Part shown: in pieces, positions 43,961 to 55,104 of the stretch
Layout: the number at the start of each line of letters is the position of its first letter
Numbering within the stretch: position 1 is the stretch's first letter
Source of the DNA: Castor canadensis
Lineage: Eukaryota > Chordata > Mammalia > Rodentia > Castoridae
Reading direction: 5' to 3'
DNA length: 64,000 bases
Assembly (NCBI RefSeq): GCF_047511655.1
Contig: NC_133400.1
Location: 32,318,001 to 32,382,000 of the forward strand
Notes under the pieces: generated by a model
What the model was told of the DNA's origin: nothing
Seen by the model: only the letters and a program-made list of their open reading frames with translations
Databases searched by the model: none
Position numbers and translations under genes: made by a program

Positions 43961-45178
43961 ATGGGAAGATGAAAAAGGGATGGAAACCTTTCTCCTCCCC
44001 AAAATAATTTAATAGAGGATTCAGAGGGAAATGAAGAAAATGGATTCTTAGTTCTGGACTCCAACAAAACTAAGATAAATGATGCCAAGGAACCCAATGA
44101 TACCCACAAGAACATCCTCAAAGAAGAAATCCTGCAAGTAATCACTGAGAATTTCATGGAGCTGTTACTAGACATGGTTAACCAAAACATACAAGAGGCA
44201 CTCAAGAAATGTGAATACACCAAAAATAAAGAATATGAGAAGACACAGAAACAAATAAATGAACTCATGAGAGCCCTAAATGAGCACCAAAGTGAAACAG
44301 AGAACACTATAAATAGAGAGATAAATGAATTAAAGATGAAAATAGACAATATTAAAGAGGAAGTGACCCATGAGGAAGTGACCCATGATATGGAAAATCT
44401 CAGAAAAAAGAATGAAACAGAAATACAAAACACAATGGAAGGCCACTCCAGTAGACTAGAGCAAGCAGAAAACAGAATCTCAGAACTTGAAGATAAAATG
44501 GAAATTAAAGAAAAAACTGAAGAGCTATTAGTCAAACAACTCTAGACCTGCAAAAGGAATATGCAAGAACTCACCAACTCTATCAAAAGACCAAACAAGA
44601 GAATCATGGGCATTGAAGGAGGAGAAGAGGTGCAAGCAAAGGAAATTCATAATATATTCAACAAAATAATAACAGAAAATTTCTCAAACCTATAGAGAAA
44701 ACTATGCCCATTCAGGTACAGGAAGCCTCCAGGACACCAAACAGACTTGACCAAAATAGAACTACCCCATGACATATTATCATTAAAACAAAAAGCACAG
44801 AGAATAGAGAAAGAATATTGAAGACTGTAAGAGAGAAAAAAACAAATAACATACAAAGGTAAACCCATCAAAATCACAGCAGATTTCTCAATGGAAACCT
44901 GAAAAGCAAGAAGTGCATGGAGAGAGGTATTCTGGGCACTGAATGAAAACAACTTCAACACTAGGATACTCTACCCAGCAAAACTATCATTCAAAATAGA
45001 TGGAGCAATGAAAGTCTTCCACAATAAGCAGAAACTAAAATAATATATGACCACCAAGCCACCACTACAGAAGATTCTTCAAGAAATTCTGCACACAGAA
45101 AATGAAAGCAAACAAAACCATGAGAGGACAGGCAGCACCAAACCACAGGAGGAGAAAAGACAAGGAATCAGAGAGTAA
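43961..45178 (+). pseudogene. L1-E ORF1 relic
   Basis: Aligns with L1-B ORF1 from an ATG near 43961 to the family stop AGAGAGTAA (ends 45178). The best open part is 44156-44545: the coiled coil ending at KTEELLVKQL and a stop. It carries a 15-base in-frame duplication (44357-44386) reading EEVTH twice. Several stops and shifts lie on both sides, including one right after the start. Confidence 0.85.
44357..44386 (+). repeat. 15-bp tandem duplication in ORF1
   Basis: GAGGAAGTGACCCAT occurs twice in a row; L1-B and L1-C have one related unit. It adds five residues to the coil, which would shift the heptad register. Confidence 0.9.
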
Positions 45179-45227
45179 CATTAATTCAGCTGCACACAAT
45201 CAAACTCTTAAACAACAAAACAACTAA

Positions 45228-48200
45228 ATGACAGGAATCACCACATACCTATCAATATTAACACTGAATGTTAACAGACTTAACTCTCCCATCAAAAGAC
45301 ACTGTTTGGCAAATTGGATTAAAAAAGAAGATCCAACAATCTATGTTTACAGGAGACCCATCTCATTGACAGAAGCAAGCACTGGCTTAGGGTGAAAGGC
45401 TGGAAGAAGATTTACCAAGCTAATGGCCCCCCAACACAGGCAGGAGTAGCAATGCTTATCTTGGGTAAAAGAGACCTCAAACTTACATTGATCAAATGTG
45501 ATAAGGAAGGACACTCCATGCTAATAAAAAGGGAAATACACCAAAAGGAAATAACAATTATCAACCTATATGCACCCAATGTCAATGCACCCAATTTCAT
45601 CAAATATACTCTGAAGGACCTAAAAGCATATATAGACTCCAACACAGTGGTAGTAAGAGACTTTAATATCAACCTATCACCAATAGATAGGTCATCCAAA
45701 CAAAAAAATCAATAAAGAAATTCTAGAACTCTATCACACCATAGATCAAATGGACCTAACTGGCTATATTCTGGCTACAGAATATTTCATCCAACTTCTG
45801 CACAATATACATTCTTCTCAGCAGCCCATGGAACTTTTTCCAAAATTGATTATATCTTAGGGAACAAAGCCAGCTTCAGCAAATACAAGTAAATAGAAAT
45901 AATCCCATGCATTCTATCTGATCACAATGCATTAAAACTAGAAATCAACAACAAAAACAACAGTGGAAAACATGCAAACTATTGGAAGCTGAACAACACA
46001 TTGCTCAAGGATCAATGCGTCACTGATGAAATAAAAGAGGAAATTAAAAGTTTCCTGGAAGTTAATAAAAATGAAAACACACACTACCAGAACCTATGGG
46101 ATACAGCAAAGGCAGTCCTAAGAGGAAAGTTTATAGCCATGAGTGCTTATATTAAAAGGACAGAAAGATCTCAAATCAATGACCTAATGCTACATCTCAA
46201 ACTCCTAGAAAAACAAGAACAAGCAAAACCCAAAACAAGCAGAAGGAGAGAAATAATAAAAATAAGGGCCAAAATTAATGAAATAGAAACAACAACAAAA
46301 AAATGCAAAGAATCAATGAAACAAAAAGCTGTTTCTTTGAAAAAATAAACAAGATTGACAGACTCCTGGCAAACCTGGTTAAAATGAGAGAAAAAAACCC
46401 AAATCAGTAAAATTAGAAATACAAAAGAATAGATAACAACAAACATCATGGAAATCCAGGGAATCATCAGAGACTACTTTGAGAACCTATATTCTAATAA
46501 ATTTGAAAATCTTGAAGAAATGGACAAATTTCTAGATACTTATGACCATCTAAAATTGAACCAAGAGGATATTAATCACCTGAATAGATCTATAACACAA
46601 AATGAAATTGAAGCAGCAATAAAGAGACTCCCAAAAAAGAAAAGTCCAAGATCTGATGGATTCTCTGCTGAATTCTATCAGACATTTAAAGAAGAACTAA
46701 TACCAACTCTCCTTAAACTGTTCCACGAAATAGAAAGAGAAGGAACACTGCCTAACTCATTTTATGAAGCCAGTATTACACTCAGACCAAAACCAGACAA
46801 AGACACCTCCAAAAAGGAGAATTATAGGCCAATTTCCTTAATGAACATCGATGCAAAAATCCTCAATAAAATAATGGCAAACCGAATCCAACAACATACA
46901 GGAAAGATCATTCACCACGACCAAGTTGCCTTCATCCCAGGAAAGCAGGGGTGGTTCTACATCAAATCTATAAATGTAATACAGTACATTAATAGAAGCA
47001 AAGACAAAAACCACTTGATCATCTCAATAGACTCAGAAATGCCTTTGACAAGATCCAGCACCACTTCATGATAAAAACTCTAAGAAAACTAGGAATAGAA
47101 GGAATATACCTCAACATTGTAAAGGCAATATATGACAAACCTATAGCCAACATCATACCTAATGGAGAAAAACTGAAACCATTTCTCCTAAAATCAGGAA
47201 CAAGACAAGGGTGCCCACTATTCCCACTCCTATTCAACATAGTCCAGGAATTTCTAGCCAGAGCAATTAGGCAAGAAAAAGAAATGAAAGGATACAAATA
47301 GGAAAAGAAATTGTCAAAAAATCCCTATTTGCAGATGACATGATCCTATATCTTAAAGACCCAAAAAACTCTACCCAAAAACTCCTAGACACCATAAACA
47401 GCTACAGCAAGGTGGCAGGATACAAAATCAATTTACAAACAATTATTAGCTTTTCTATACTTCAATAATGAACAGACTGAGAAAGAATATATGGAAACAG
47501 TTCCATTTACAATAGCCTCAAAAAAAAATAAAAAACTTAGGAGTAAACTTAACAAAGGATGAGAATGATCTCTAGAAGGAGAAATACAAACCCCTGGAGA
47601 AAGAGATCGAGGAAGTCTACAGAAGACAGTCTGTAGAAAGATCTCCCATGCTCATGGATTGGTAGAATCAACATAGTAAAAATGGCTATATTACCAAAAG
47701 CAATCTACATGTTTAATGCAATTCCCATCAAAATCCTAATGACATTCATCACAGACATTGAAATATCTACCTTAAAGTTCATTTGGAAACACAAGAGACT
47801 GAGAATAGCCAAGGCAATACTCAGCAAAAAGAATAATGCTGGAGGTATCACGATATCCAACTTCAAACTATATTAAAAAACAATAGCAATAAAAACAGCA
47901 TGGTACTGGCACAAAAACAGATATGAAGACCAGTTGAACAGAATAGAGGACCCTGATATGTATCCACACAGCTATGCCCACCTTATTTTTGACAAAGGCA
48001 CCAAAAACATGTGATGGAGAAAAGACAGCCTCTTCAACAAATGTTGCTGGGAAAAGTGGTTATCCGTCTGTAAGAAACTGAAACTAGATCCATGTTTATC
48101 ACCCTGTACTAGTATCAACTCAAAATGGATCAAGAACCTTAATATCAACCCAAAACTCTGAAGTTGGTACAGGAAGGAGCAGGGAATACTTTGGAAGTAA

Positions 48201-49064
48201 TAGATATAGGCAAGGACTTCCTCAATGGAACCCCAGTAGCTCAACAACTAAGAGAAAGGATGGACAAATGGGACTTCATAAAATTAAAAAACTTCTGCAC
48301 AACAAAAGAAATGGTCTCTAAACTGAAGAGACTACCCACAGAGTAGAAGAAAATATGTGCCAGCTATACATCAGACAAAGGACTGATAACCAGAATATAA
48401 GGGAGCTCAAAAAACTAAACTCTTCCAAAATCAATGAACCAATAAAGAAATGGGCAACTGAACTAAACAGAACTTTCTCAAAAGAAGAAATTCAAATGGC
48501 CAAAAAACACACGAAAAAATGCTCACCATCTCTAGCCATAAAGGAAATGCAAATCAAAACCACACTAAGATTCCACCTCACCCTGTTAGACTAGCTATCA
48601 TCAAAAACACCACTAACAAAATGTGTTGGTGAGGATGTGGGGAAAAAGGAACCCTCATACACTGCTGGTGGGAATGTAAGCTAGTACAACCACACTGGAA
48701 AACAATATGGAGGCTTCTTAAAAAACTAACCACAGATCTGCCTTATGATCCAGCAATCCCACTCCTGGGGATATACCCAAAGGAATGCAACACAGGTTAC
48801 TCCAGAGGCCCCTGCACACCCATGTTTATTGCAGTGGTATTCACAATAGCCAAGTTATGGAAACAGCCAAGATGCCCCACTACTGGTGAATGGATTAAGA
48901 AAATGTGGTATTTATACACAATGGAATTTTACTCAGCCATGAAGAAGAATGAAATCTTATCATTTGCAAGTAAATGAATGGAACTGGAGAACATCATCCT
49001 GAGTGTTGTTAGCCTGGCTCAGAGGACCAAAAATTGTATGTTCTCCCTTATATGTGGACTCTAG
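45228..49064 (+). pseudogene. L1-E ORF2 relic
   Basis: Starts ATGACAGG at 45228. Endonuclease sequence at 45392-45715, linker and RT fingers at 46001-46348 and 46448-47071, RT palm at 47068-47301. The FADD catalytic motif is intact at 47328-47339 but in another frame from the preceding part. The C-terminal region ends at 49062-49064 with SLICGL, where the others have SLICGH. At least six frameshifts or stops. Confidence 0.9.
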
Positions 49065-49423
49065 ATCTAGGGCAAAGGCAGTAATGTTGTTGGACTTGGG
49101 TCACACACTAATGGGAGAGCACATACGGGAGGAATGGGGATAGGTAGGAAACCCAAAACTTGAAAGTGTTTGATGTCCCCACTGCAGAGGAGCTAATACA
49201 GTAACCTTAAAAGAACAGAGGTCAATATGGGAGTGCAAAGAGGTCAGGTGGGGATGAATCAATTCGGATTATAATACACATGTGCATGGAAACAATGCTA
49301 GGAATCTCTCTGTATAGCTATCCTTATCTGAACTAGCAAAAACGCTTTGTCTTTCTTATTATTGCTTATGTCTTCTCTTCAACAAAATTGGAGAAAAGGA
49401 CAGAACAGCTTCTGCCTGGAAGT

Positions 49424-49469
49424 GAGGGAGTGTGGGGGAGAGGGAGGGAGCAGAGGGCAGGGGGGAGAA
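49424..49469 (+). other. G-rich 3' UTR tract of L1-E
   Basis: Runs of three to six G within 46 bases, before the A-rich tail. Confidence 0.8.
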
Positions 49470-49532
49470 ATTACCCAAACAATGGGGCACATATGAATAT
49501 ATGAATAAAGAAAAAAAACTTCAAAAAAAGAA

Positions 49533-49960
49533 AAGAAATGTCATCAAGATTTTGAAAAGGATTATATTAAATCTGTAGATTGGTTTAGTCAGTGTTGACA
49601 TCTTAACCATATTAAATCTCCTAATTCATGAGCATATTTATCTTTCAATTTATTTGTCTGAGTTTTAGAGCAATGTTTTGTAGTTTTCGGTGTACAAGTT
49701 CTTCACGTTTTTGGTTTCGTTTATTCATAGGTGTTTCACTCTTTTGGTATTATTGTTAATGGAGTTGTTTTTGTTCCTTTTTTTTTGGTGGTACTGGGCC
49801 TCATGCTTGCAAGTCAGGTGTTCTACCACTTGAGTCACCCCTCCAGCCTGGAGTTGTTTTCTTAATTTGTTTTTCTGATTGTTCAAAGAGACTGATGTTT
49901 TGTTATTTATTTTCTTGAATAGTTTAGTTTTTCAAAATCAGTAGTACACGGCAAAAATTC
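49533..49960 (-). mobile_element. Ancient L1 resumed, with an ID SINE inside
   Basis: Begins with the L1-E duplication and continues reversed ORF2: 'aatctgtagattggtttagt', 'catgagcatatttatctttc', 'agtgttgacatctta'. An ID-like unit at 49778-49852 splits 'ggagttgttttt' into two copies, its likely target duplication. Confidence 0.8.
49778..49852 (-). repeat. ID-like SINE
   Basis: Reversed: 'gactcaagtggtagaacacc' and 'cttgcaagcatgaggcccag'. Flanked by 'ggagttgttttt' (left, 49760) and 'ggagttgttttc' (right, 49850). Confidence 0.8.
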
Positions 49961-50454
49961 ACACAGTGTACAGCATATACTGTGAAAAGAAGACCCCCAT
50001 ACCTGGCCGTTAGCCATTATTCTGCTCTGTACCTCTTCTTTTTCTTTTTAACTTAGGACATGTGGGAGACGGCTCTATATTAGCCCCAGGAAACAACTTA
50101 CTTTTACAAAAATACCTACACTGTAGTTGTATGCTTTACCCTTCAAACTGTTTTCTATAACGAGAGACTTTCACATTGCTGCCAGTTTTTGCTATTAAAA
50201 AGAATTGTCCAGTGTTCATACTTGTGTGTTTTTGAGCACATGTGCAGATAAACATGAAAGATAAATTTTTGAATGTATTTGCAGAATGGCAATCACTGGG
50301 TCAAGATTATGGCATATAAGTGTTTGAAAAATTGTATGAAGTTTGGACAAACTTACACACCTGCCAATGGTAAATGAGTATGCCATATCCCCGGCAGCAT
50401 TTTTAGCTTTTTGTCCATCTGATATGTTAAAAAGTGCTGTTTCTTTTTCTTTCT

Positions 50455-50578
50455 TTCTTTATTGTTTTGGAGACAGGGTCTTGCTTTGTAGCCCAGACTG
50501 ACCTCAAATTTGATACCTGCTTGCCTTAGCCTCTGAGTGCTGGGACTACAGGCATATGCCAGCATGCCCAGCACAGTG
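50455..50578 (-). repeat. B1-like SINE
   Basis: 'ggagacagggtcttgctttg', 'tagcccagactgacctcaaa' and 'gagtgctgggactacaggca' are reversed B1 landmarks, with a TTTCTTTC tail on the left. Confidence 0.9.
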
Positions 50579-51509
50579 CTCTGTTTTTAATGGTTTAATT
50601 TATATTTCTGTAATTGTGAGCCATGTCCAGTATATTAAATATATATACTATATTTTAAATATTATTATGTCATAAGTATTTTACCCTGTGAACCATGTTA
50701 CATATTTCATGCTCATTTATATATTGAATATTTTATTGAATTTTTCTCATTAACTTATAAGAACATCTTAGACAAAATTAGCCTCTTGGCATTTGTGTCA
50801 AATATACACAAATTTTTCTAGTTTTTGTTTGATTTTGTTTATGGTGATAATGTGCAGGCACTTTACATTTTGTAGCATCAAATTTAAAAATACTTTTCTT
50901 TGTGGTTTTGTGGTTTCATATCACGCTTACACTGGTTTTTTTCTATTCCAAGACTTAAAAAAAAATCATGTGTTTTCTTGCAGTGTTTTCACTTTTTCCC
51001 CCAGTGTTTCAGTGCCTGATCTGCTTAAATGTATCATTTATTTAATATTTATTTTGGGGTAGGATGCTAACTAGGAATCTGCCTTTTTTTTTTTCCTTCC
51101 CAGATGACTAACGAGCTGTTGTAATCTGTTTTACTGAAAAGAACCTGTCTTTTCTCCACTTCTGTTTCATCACATAATACATTTTCACAGGTACTTAGAA
51201 TCACTTCTTGTCTTTATATTATTCTCTGTTTTATGCACCTGGACCAAATTATTTTAATTGTTGTTGCTTTATCATTCCTTAGAATAAGCTCCACTCATTC
51301 AACGAGTTTTCCACTGACATTTTGTTGACATTATACAAGGTATGGAGGTTGATTTAGGGTGAAGTGACATCTTTTCAATATTCATTCTCTTTTAAGAATA
51401 ACGTTGTCTTTCCATTCGAGTTGCCAGCATGTTCCTGTAGCGTCTTTAAATTTTCCTTATACACTTCACACTTTTTAAAGTTTATTCTCAGATATCTTAT
51501 TATTTTTAT

Positions 51510-51592
51510 TGTTTGTAGTGCTTGGGATTGATTTCAGGATCTTGTGTAGACTTAAGCAGTCACTCTACCACTGAGCTACACCTCCAGTCCTA
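51510..51592 (-). repeat. tRNA-derived SINE
   Basis: Reversed: 'gaggtgtagctcagtggtag' (box A) and 'gatcctgaaatcaatcccaa' (box B region). Confidence 0.75.
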
Positions 51593-52750
51593 TTTTATCT
51601 TTTTAAACTCCTATTTGTATTTGAGATTTTTCCCTTCCATTATGTGTTCTAATGGGGTATTTGTATCTAGGAAGATATCATTATCTGTATATGAAGTATA
51701 AAGACTGCATTTGCCTTTTTTCCCCAATGGCTTTTCTGCTGATCATCTTGGGTTTCATGGGAACATAATCAAATCTTGACTGATGATCACTATTTTTCCT
51801 TTACCTTTCCAATCTTAACTATTATGTTTTTTGTAGCTTACTAAAGCATCTAGACAATGTTAAATAGTGCGGTGGTGGTGGGTGTCTTATTTTATTCCAG
51901 ACTTTAATGGGACTGCTTTGGCAATTTGCTGTTATATATGATGATGAGTTTTTCTTTGTGTTTGTTTTTAAAATCATATGAAAGTTGCATCTTTTCCTTA
52001 TATTTTAGCAAAGGGTTTATTTTTTTCAACTAAGACTGAGTGCTGTGTTTTAATCCAATACCTTTGCCAGCATCTGTGAAGATGATCCTATCGTTCTTCT
52101 AAGTTGACGTGTGACTACAGTGAGTCCTTAATGTTTATCTATCTTTGCATTTAAAATCTGGGTACATCATTCTTTTAGTGTGTTGCCAGATTCTAAGTGC
52201 TGATATTTTATTCAGGATTTTTGCATTACTATTCATAAGTGAGATTTAGTCCATATTTTTTTAAGATGCTGTCTTTGTCAGTTTGGGTATAGAAGTTTTG
52301 TTGGCTTTGTAGTAAAGAAGGTGAATATGTTCTTTTAAGACTCCAAGCAGCTTCAGTAATGGTTAGAGTTATCTGTTCTGTAAAGGTGCAGTAATTTTCC
52401 TTCATGGAACATCTGGGTCTTCCATGTTTTGGGAGGCTAAGTCTTTGAATACTTCCTAAATTACTTCAAAAATTAGTGTATTTAGACTTGCCTTTTCCTG
52501 GGTCAGCTGTGATCATAATTTCTAGGAAATTACCTATTTCATCTGCTCTTAAACTTAACAAGGAATTAAAATGTTTTCTTATGATTCTTTGAATTAACTC
52601 TTTCATTGTTATTTCTCCATCACCACTTGATATTTAGTATATGCTTTTAGTGGATTCTTTGTTCTTCTTTTATTTACGAGATTAGCTAAAGGTACACACA
52701 TTCTATTAATTTTTCTAGAAAATCAGCTCTCAGATTCACTTGCTAGTCAT

Positions 52751-52765
52751 AACTTTTTGCTTTTA
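52751..52765. repeat. Target duplication of L1-D, left copy
   Basis: AACTTTTTGCTTTTA, repeated exactly at 59724-59738. Confidence 0.9.
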
Positions 52766-52823
52766 TTTATTTATTTTTTTATATTTATTTTGTTCATATG
52801 AGCATACAATGTTTGGGTCATTT

Positions 52824-52908
52824 CTCCTCCCTTCCTCCTGCCCCCTTCTTTCCCCGCCACCCTCCTCCCCCCCCACCCCGCTTACCCCCTCTTACCCCTC
52901 GCTACCCG
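52824..52908 (-). other. G-rich 3' UTR tract of L1-D
   Basis: On the sense strand it has many G runs, the longest of eight (52867-52875 region on plus as C). Confidence 0.8.
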
Positions 52909-55052
52909 GCAGAAACTATTTTGCCCTTATCTCTAATTTTGTTGAAGAGAGAGTATAAGCAATAATAGGAAGGAAAAAGTGTTTTTGCTGGTTGAGATAA
53001 GGATAGCTATACAGGGAGTTGACTTGCATTAATTTCCTGTACATGTGTGTTATCTTCTAAGTTAATTCTTCTCAAACTAACCTTTTCTCTAGTTCCTGGT
53101 CCCCTTCTCCTATTGGCCTCAGTTGCTTTAAAGTATCTGCTTTAGTTTCTCTGTGTTGAGGGCAACAAATGTTATCTAGTTTTTTAGGTGTCTTAACTAT
53201 CCTCATATCTCTCTTGTGTGCTCTCGCTTTATCATGTGATCAAAGTCCAATCCCCTTGTTGTGTTTGCCCTTGATCTAATGTCCACATATGAGGGAGAAC
53301 ATATGATTTTTGGTCTTTTGGGCCAGGCTAACCTCACTCAGAATGATGTTCTTCAATTCCATCCATTTACCAGTGAATGATAAAATTTCATTCTTCATGG
53401 CTGAATAAATTCCATTGTATATAAATACCACATTTTCTTAATCCATTTGTCAGTAGTGGGGCATCTTGGTTGTTTCCATAACTTGGCTATTGTGAATAGT
53501 GCTGCAATAAACATGGGTGTGAGGATGCCTCTGGAGTAACCTGTGTCACAGTCTTTTGGGTATATCCCCAAGAGTGGTATTGCTGGATCATATGGTAGAT
53601 CAATGTTTAGATTTTTAAGTAACCTCCAAATTTTTTTCATGAATGGTTGTACTAGTTTACATTTCCACCAGCAGTGTAAGAGGGTTCCTTTTTCCCCTGC
53701 ATCCTCACCAACACCTGTTGTTGGTGCTGTTGCTAGTGATGGCTATTCTAACAGGGGTGAGGTGGAATCTTAGTGTGGTTTTAATTTGCATCTCCTTTAT
53801 TGCTAGGGATGGTGAGCATTTTTTCATGTGTTTTTTTGCCATTTGAATTTTTTCTTTTGAGAAAGTTCTGTTTAGTTCACTTGCCCATTTCTTTATTGGT
53901 TCATTAATTTTGGGAGAATTTAGATTTTTAAGTTCCCTATGTATTCTGGTTATCAGTCCTTTGTCTGATGTGTAGCTGACAAATATTTTCTCCCACTCTG
54001 TGGGTGTTCTCTTCAGTTTAGAGACCATTTCTTTTGATGAACAGAAGCTTTTTAGTTTTATGAAGTCCCATTTATCTATGCTATCTCTTAGTTGCTGAGC
54101 TGCTGGGATTCCATTGAGAAAGTGCTTGTCTATACCTATTAGTTCCAAAGTATTTCCTACTCTTTCCTGTACCAACTTTAGAGTTTGTGGTCTGATATTA
54201 AGATCCTTGATCCATTTTGAGTTAATCTTGGTATAGGGTGATATACATGGATCTAGTTTCAGTTTTTTGCAGACTGCTAACCAGTTTTCCCAGCAGTTTT
54301 TGTTGAAGAGGCTTTCTCCATCGTATATTTTTAGCGTATTTATCAAAGACAAGTTGGTTATAGTTGTGTGGCTCCATATCTGGGTCCTCTATTCTGTTCC
54401 ACTGGTCTTCATGTCTGTTTTTGTGCCAGTACCATGCTGTTTTTATTGTTATTGCTTTGTAATATAGTTTGAAGTTGGGTATTGTGATCCCTCCAGTGTT
54501 ATTCTTTTGACTGAGTATTGCCTTGGCTATTCGTGGCCTCTTGTGTTTCCATATAAATTTCACAGTAGATTTTTCAATCTCTTTAATGAATGTCATTGGA
54601 ATTTTGATGGGAATTGCATTAAACATGTAGATTACTTTTGGGAGTATAGACATTTTTACTATGTTGATTCTACCAATCCATGAGCATGGGAGATCTCTCC
54701 ACTTTCTATAGTCTTCCTCAATCTCTTTCTTCAGAAGTGTATAGTTTTCCTTGTAGAGGTCATTAACATTCTTTATTAAGTTTCCACCTAGGTATTTGAT
54801 TTTTTTTTTGAGGCTAATGTAAATGGAATTGTTTTCATACATTCTTTTTCCATTTGCTCATTGTTAGTGTATAGAAATGCTAATGATTTTTCTATGTTGA
54901 TTTTATATCCTGCTACCTTGCTATAGCTATTGATGGTGTCTAGGAGCTTTTGAGTAGAGTTTTTTGGTCTTCAAGGTATAGGATCATATCGGCTGCAAGT
55001 AAGGATATTTTGACATTTTCTTTACCTATTGTATTTCTTTTATTCCTTCTTC

Positions 55053-55069
55053 TTGCCTAATTGCTTGGG
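55053..55069. repeat. 17-bp duplication flanking the tRNA-half insertion
   Basis: TTGCCTAATTGCTTGGG, repeated exactly at 55105-55121. L1-B has this site once (near 36006-36022, with small differences). Confidence 0.95.
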
Positions 55070-55104
55070 AATCTTGCATGATACCACTACACCAGCGGCG
55101 CCGA
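55067..55104 (-). ncRNA. Inserted 5' half of tRNA-Gly(CCC)
   Basis: In the minus direction, 55101 down to 55070 reads GCGCCGCTGGTGTAGTGG then TATCATGCAAGATT, and the next three bases are CCC (shared with the duplication). This equals nucleotides 1-35 of the mammalian tRNA-Gly(CCC) that I recall, from the first base through the anticodon. Three extra bases (TCG, 55104-55102) precede it. The 3' half of the tRNA, CCA and any poly(A) are missing. So the source was probably a cleaved tRNA (a 5' tRNA half) rather than a whole gene. It is not an active RNA gene. Confidence 0.85.

Larger units (their letters stand above)
42693..49532 (+). mobile_element. L1-E: full-length LINE-1 of a second, more diverged subfamily
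   Basis: Order: 5' box (42703-42710), a 1.25-kb 5' UTR only partly similar to that of L1-C, a GTTT/GTCT repeat (43671-43735), ORF1 relic, ORF2 relic, G-rich 3' UTR (49424-49469) and A-rich tail (49508-49532). The 5' UTR shares landmarks with L1-C ('gagatgctgga', 'agactgaccccc') but differs elsewhere. Inserted into the same ancient L1 as L1-B, 60 bp away and in the opposite orientation. Coding frames are broken. Confidence 0.92.
49961..52765 (-). mobile_element. Second, older L1 track with SINE insertions
   Basis: A heavily decayed reversed ORF2 order: 'attccaagacttaaaaaaaa', 'catgtgttttcttgcagtg' (50950-50985), 'ctcagatatctta' (51489), 'acaatgttaaatagtgcggt' (51857) and 'caggatttttgcattactat' (52214). 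49961-50450 is less certain. It is cut by L1-D at 52766 and continues at 59739. Confidence 0.6.
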
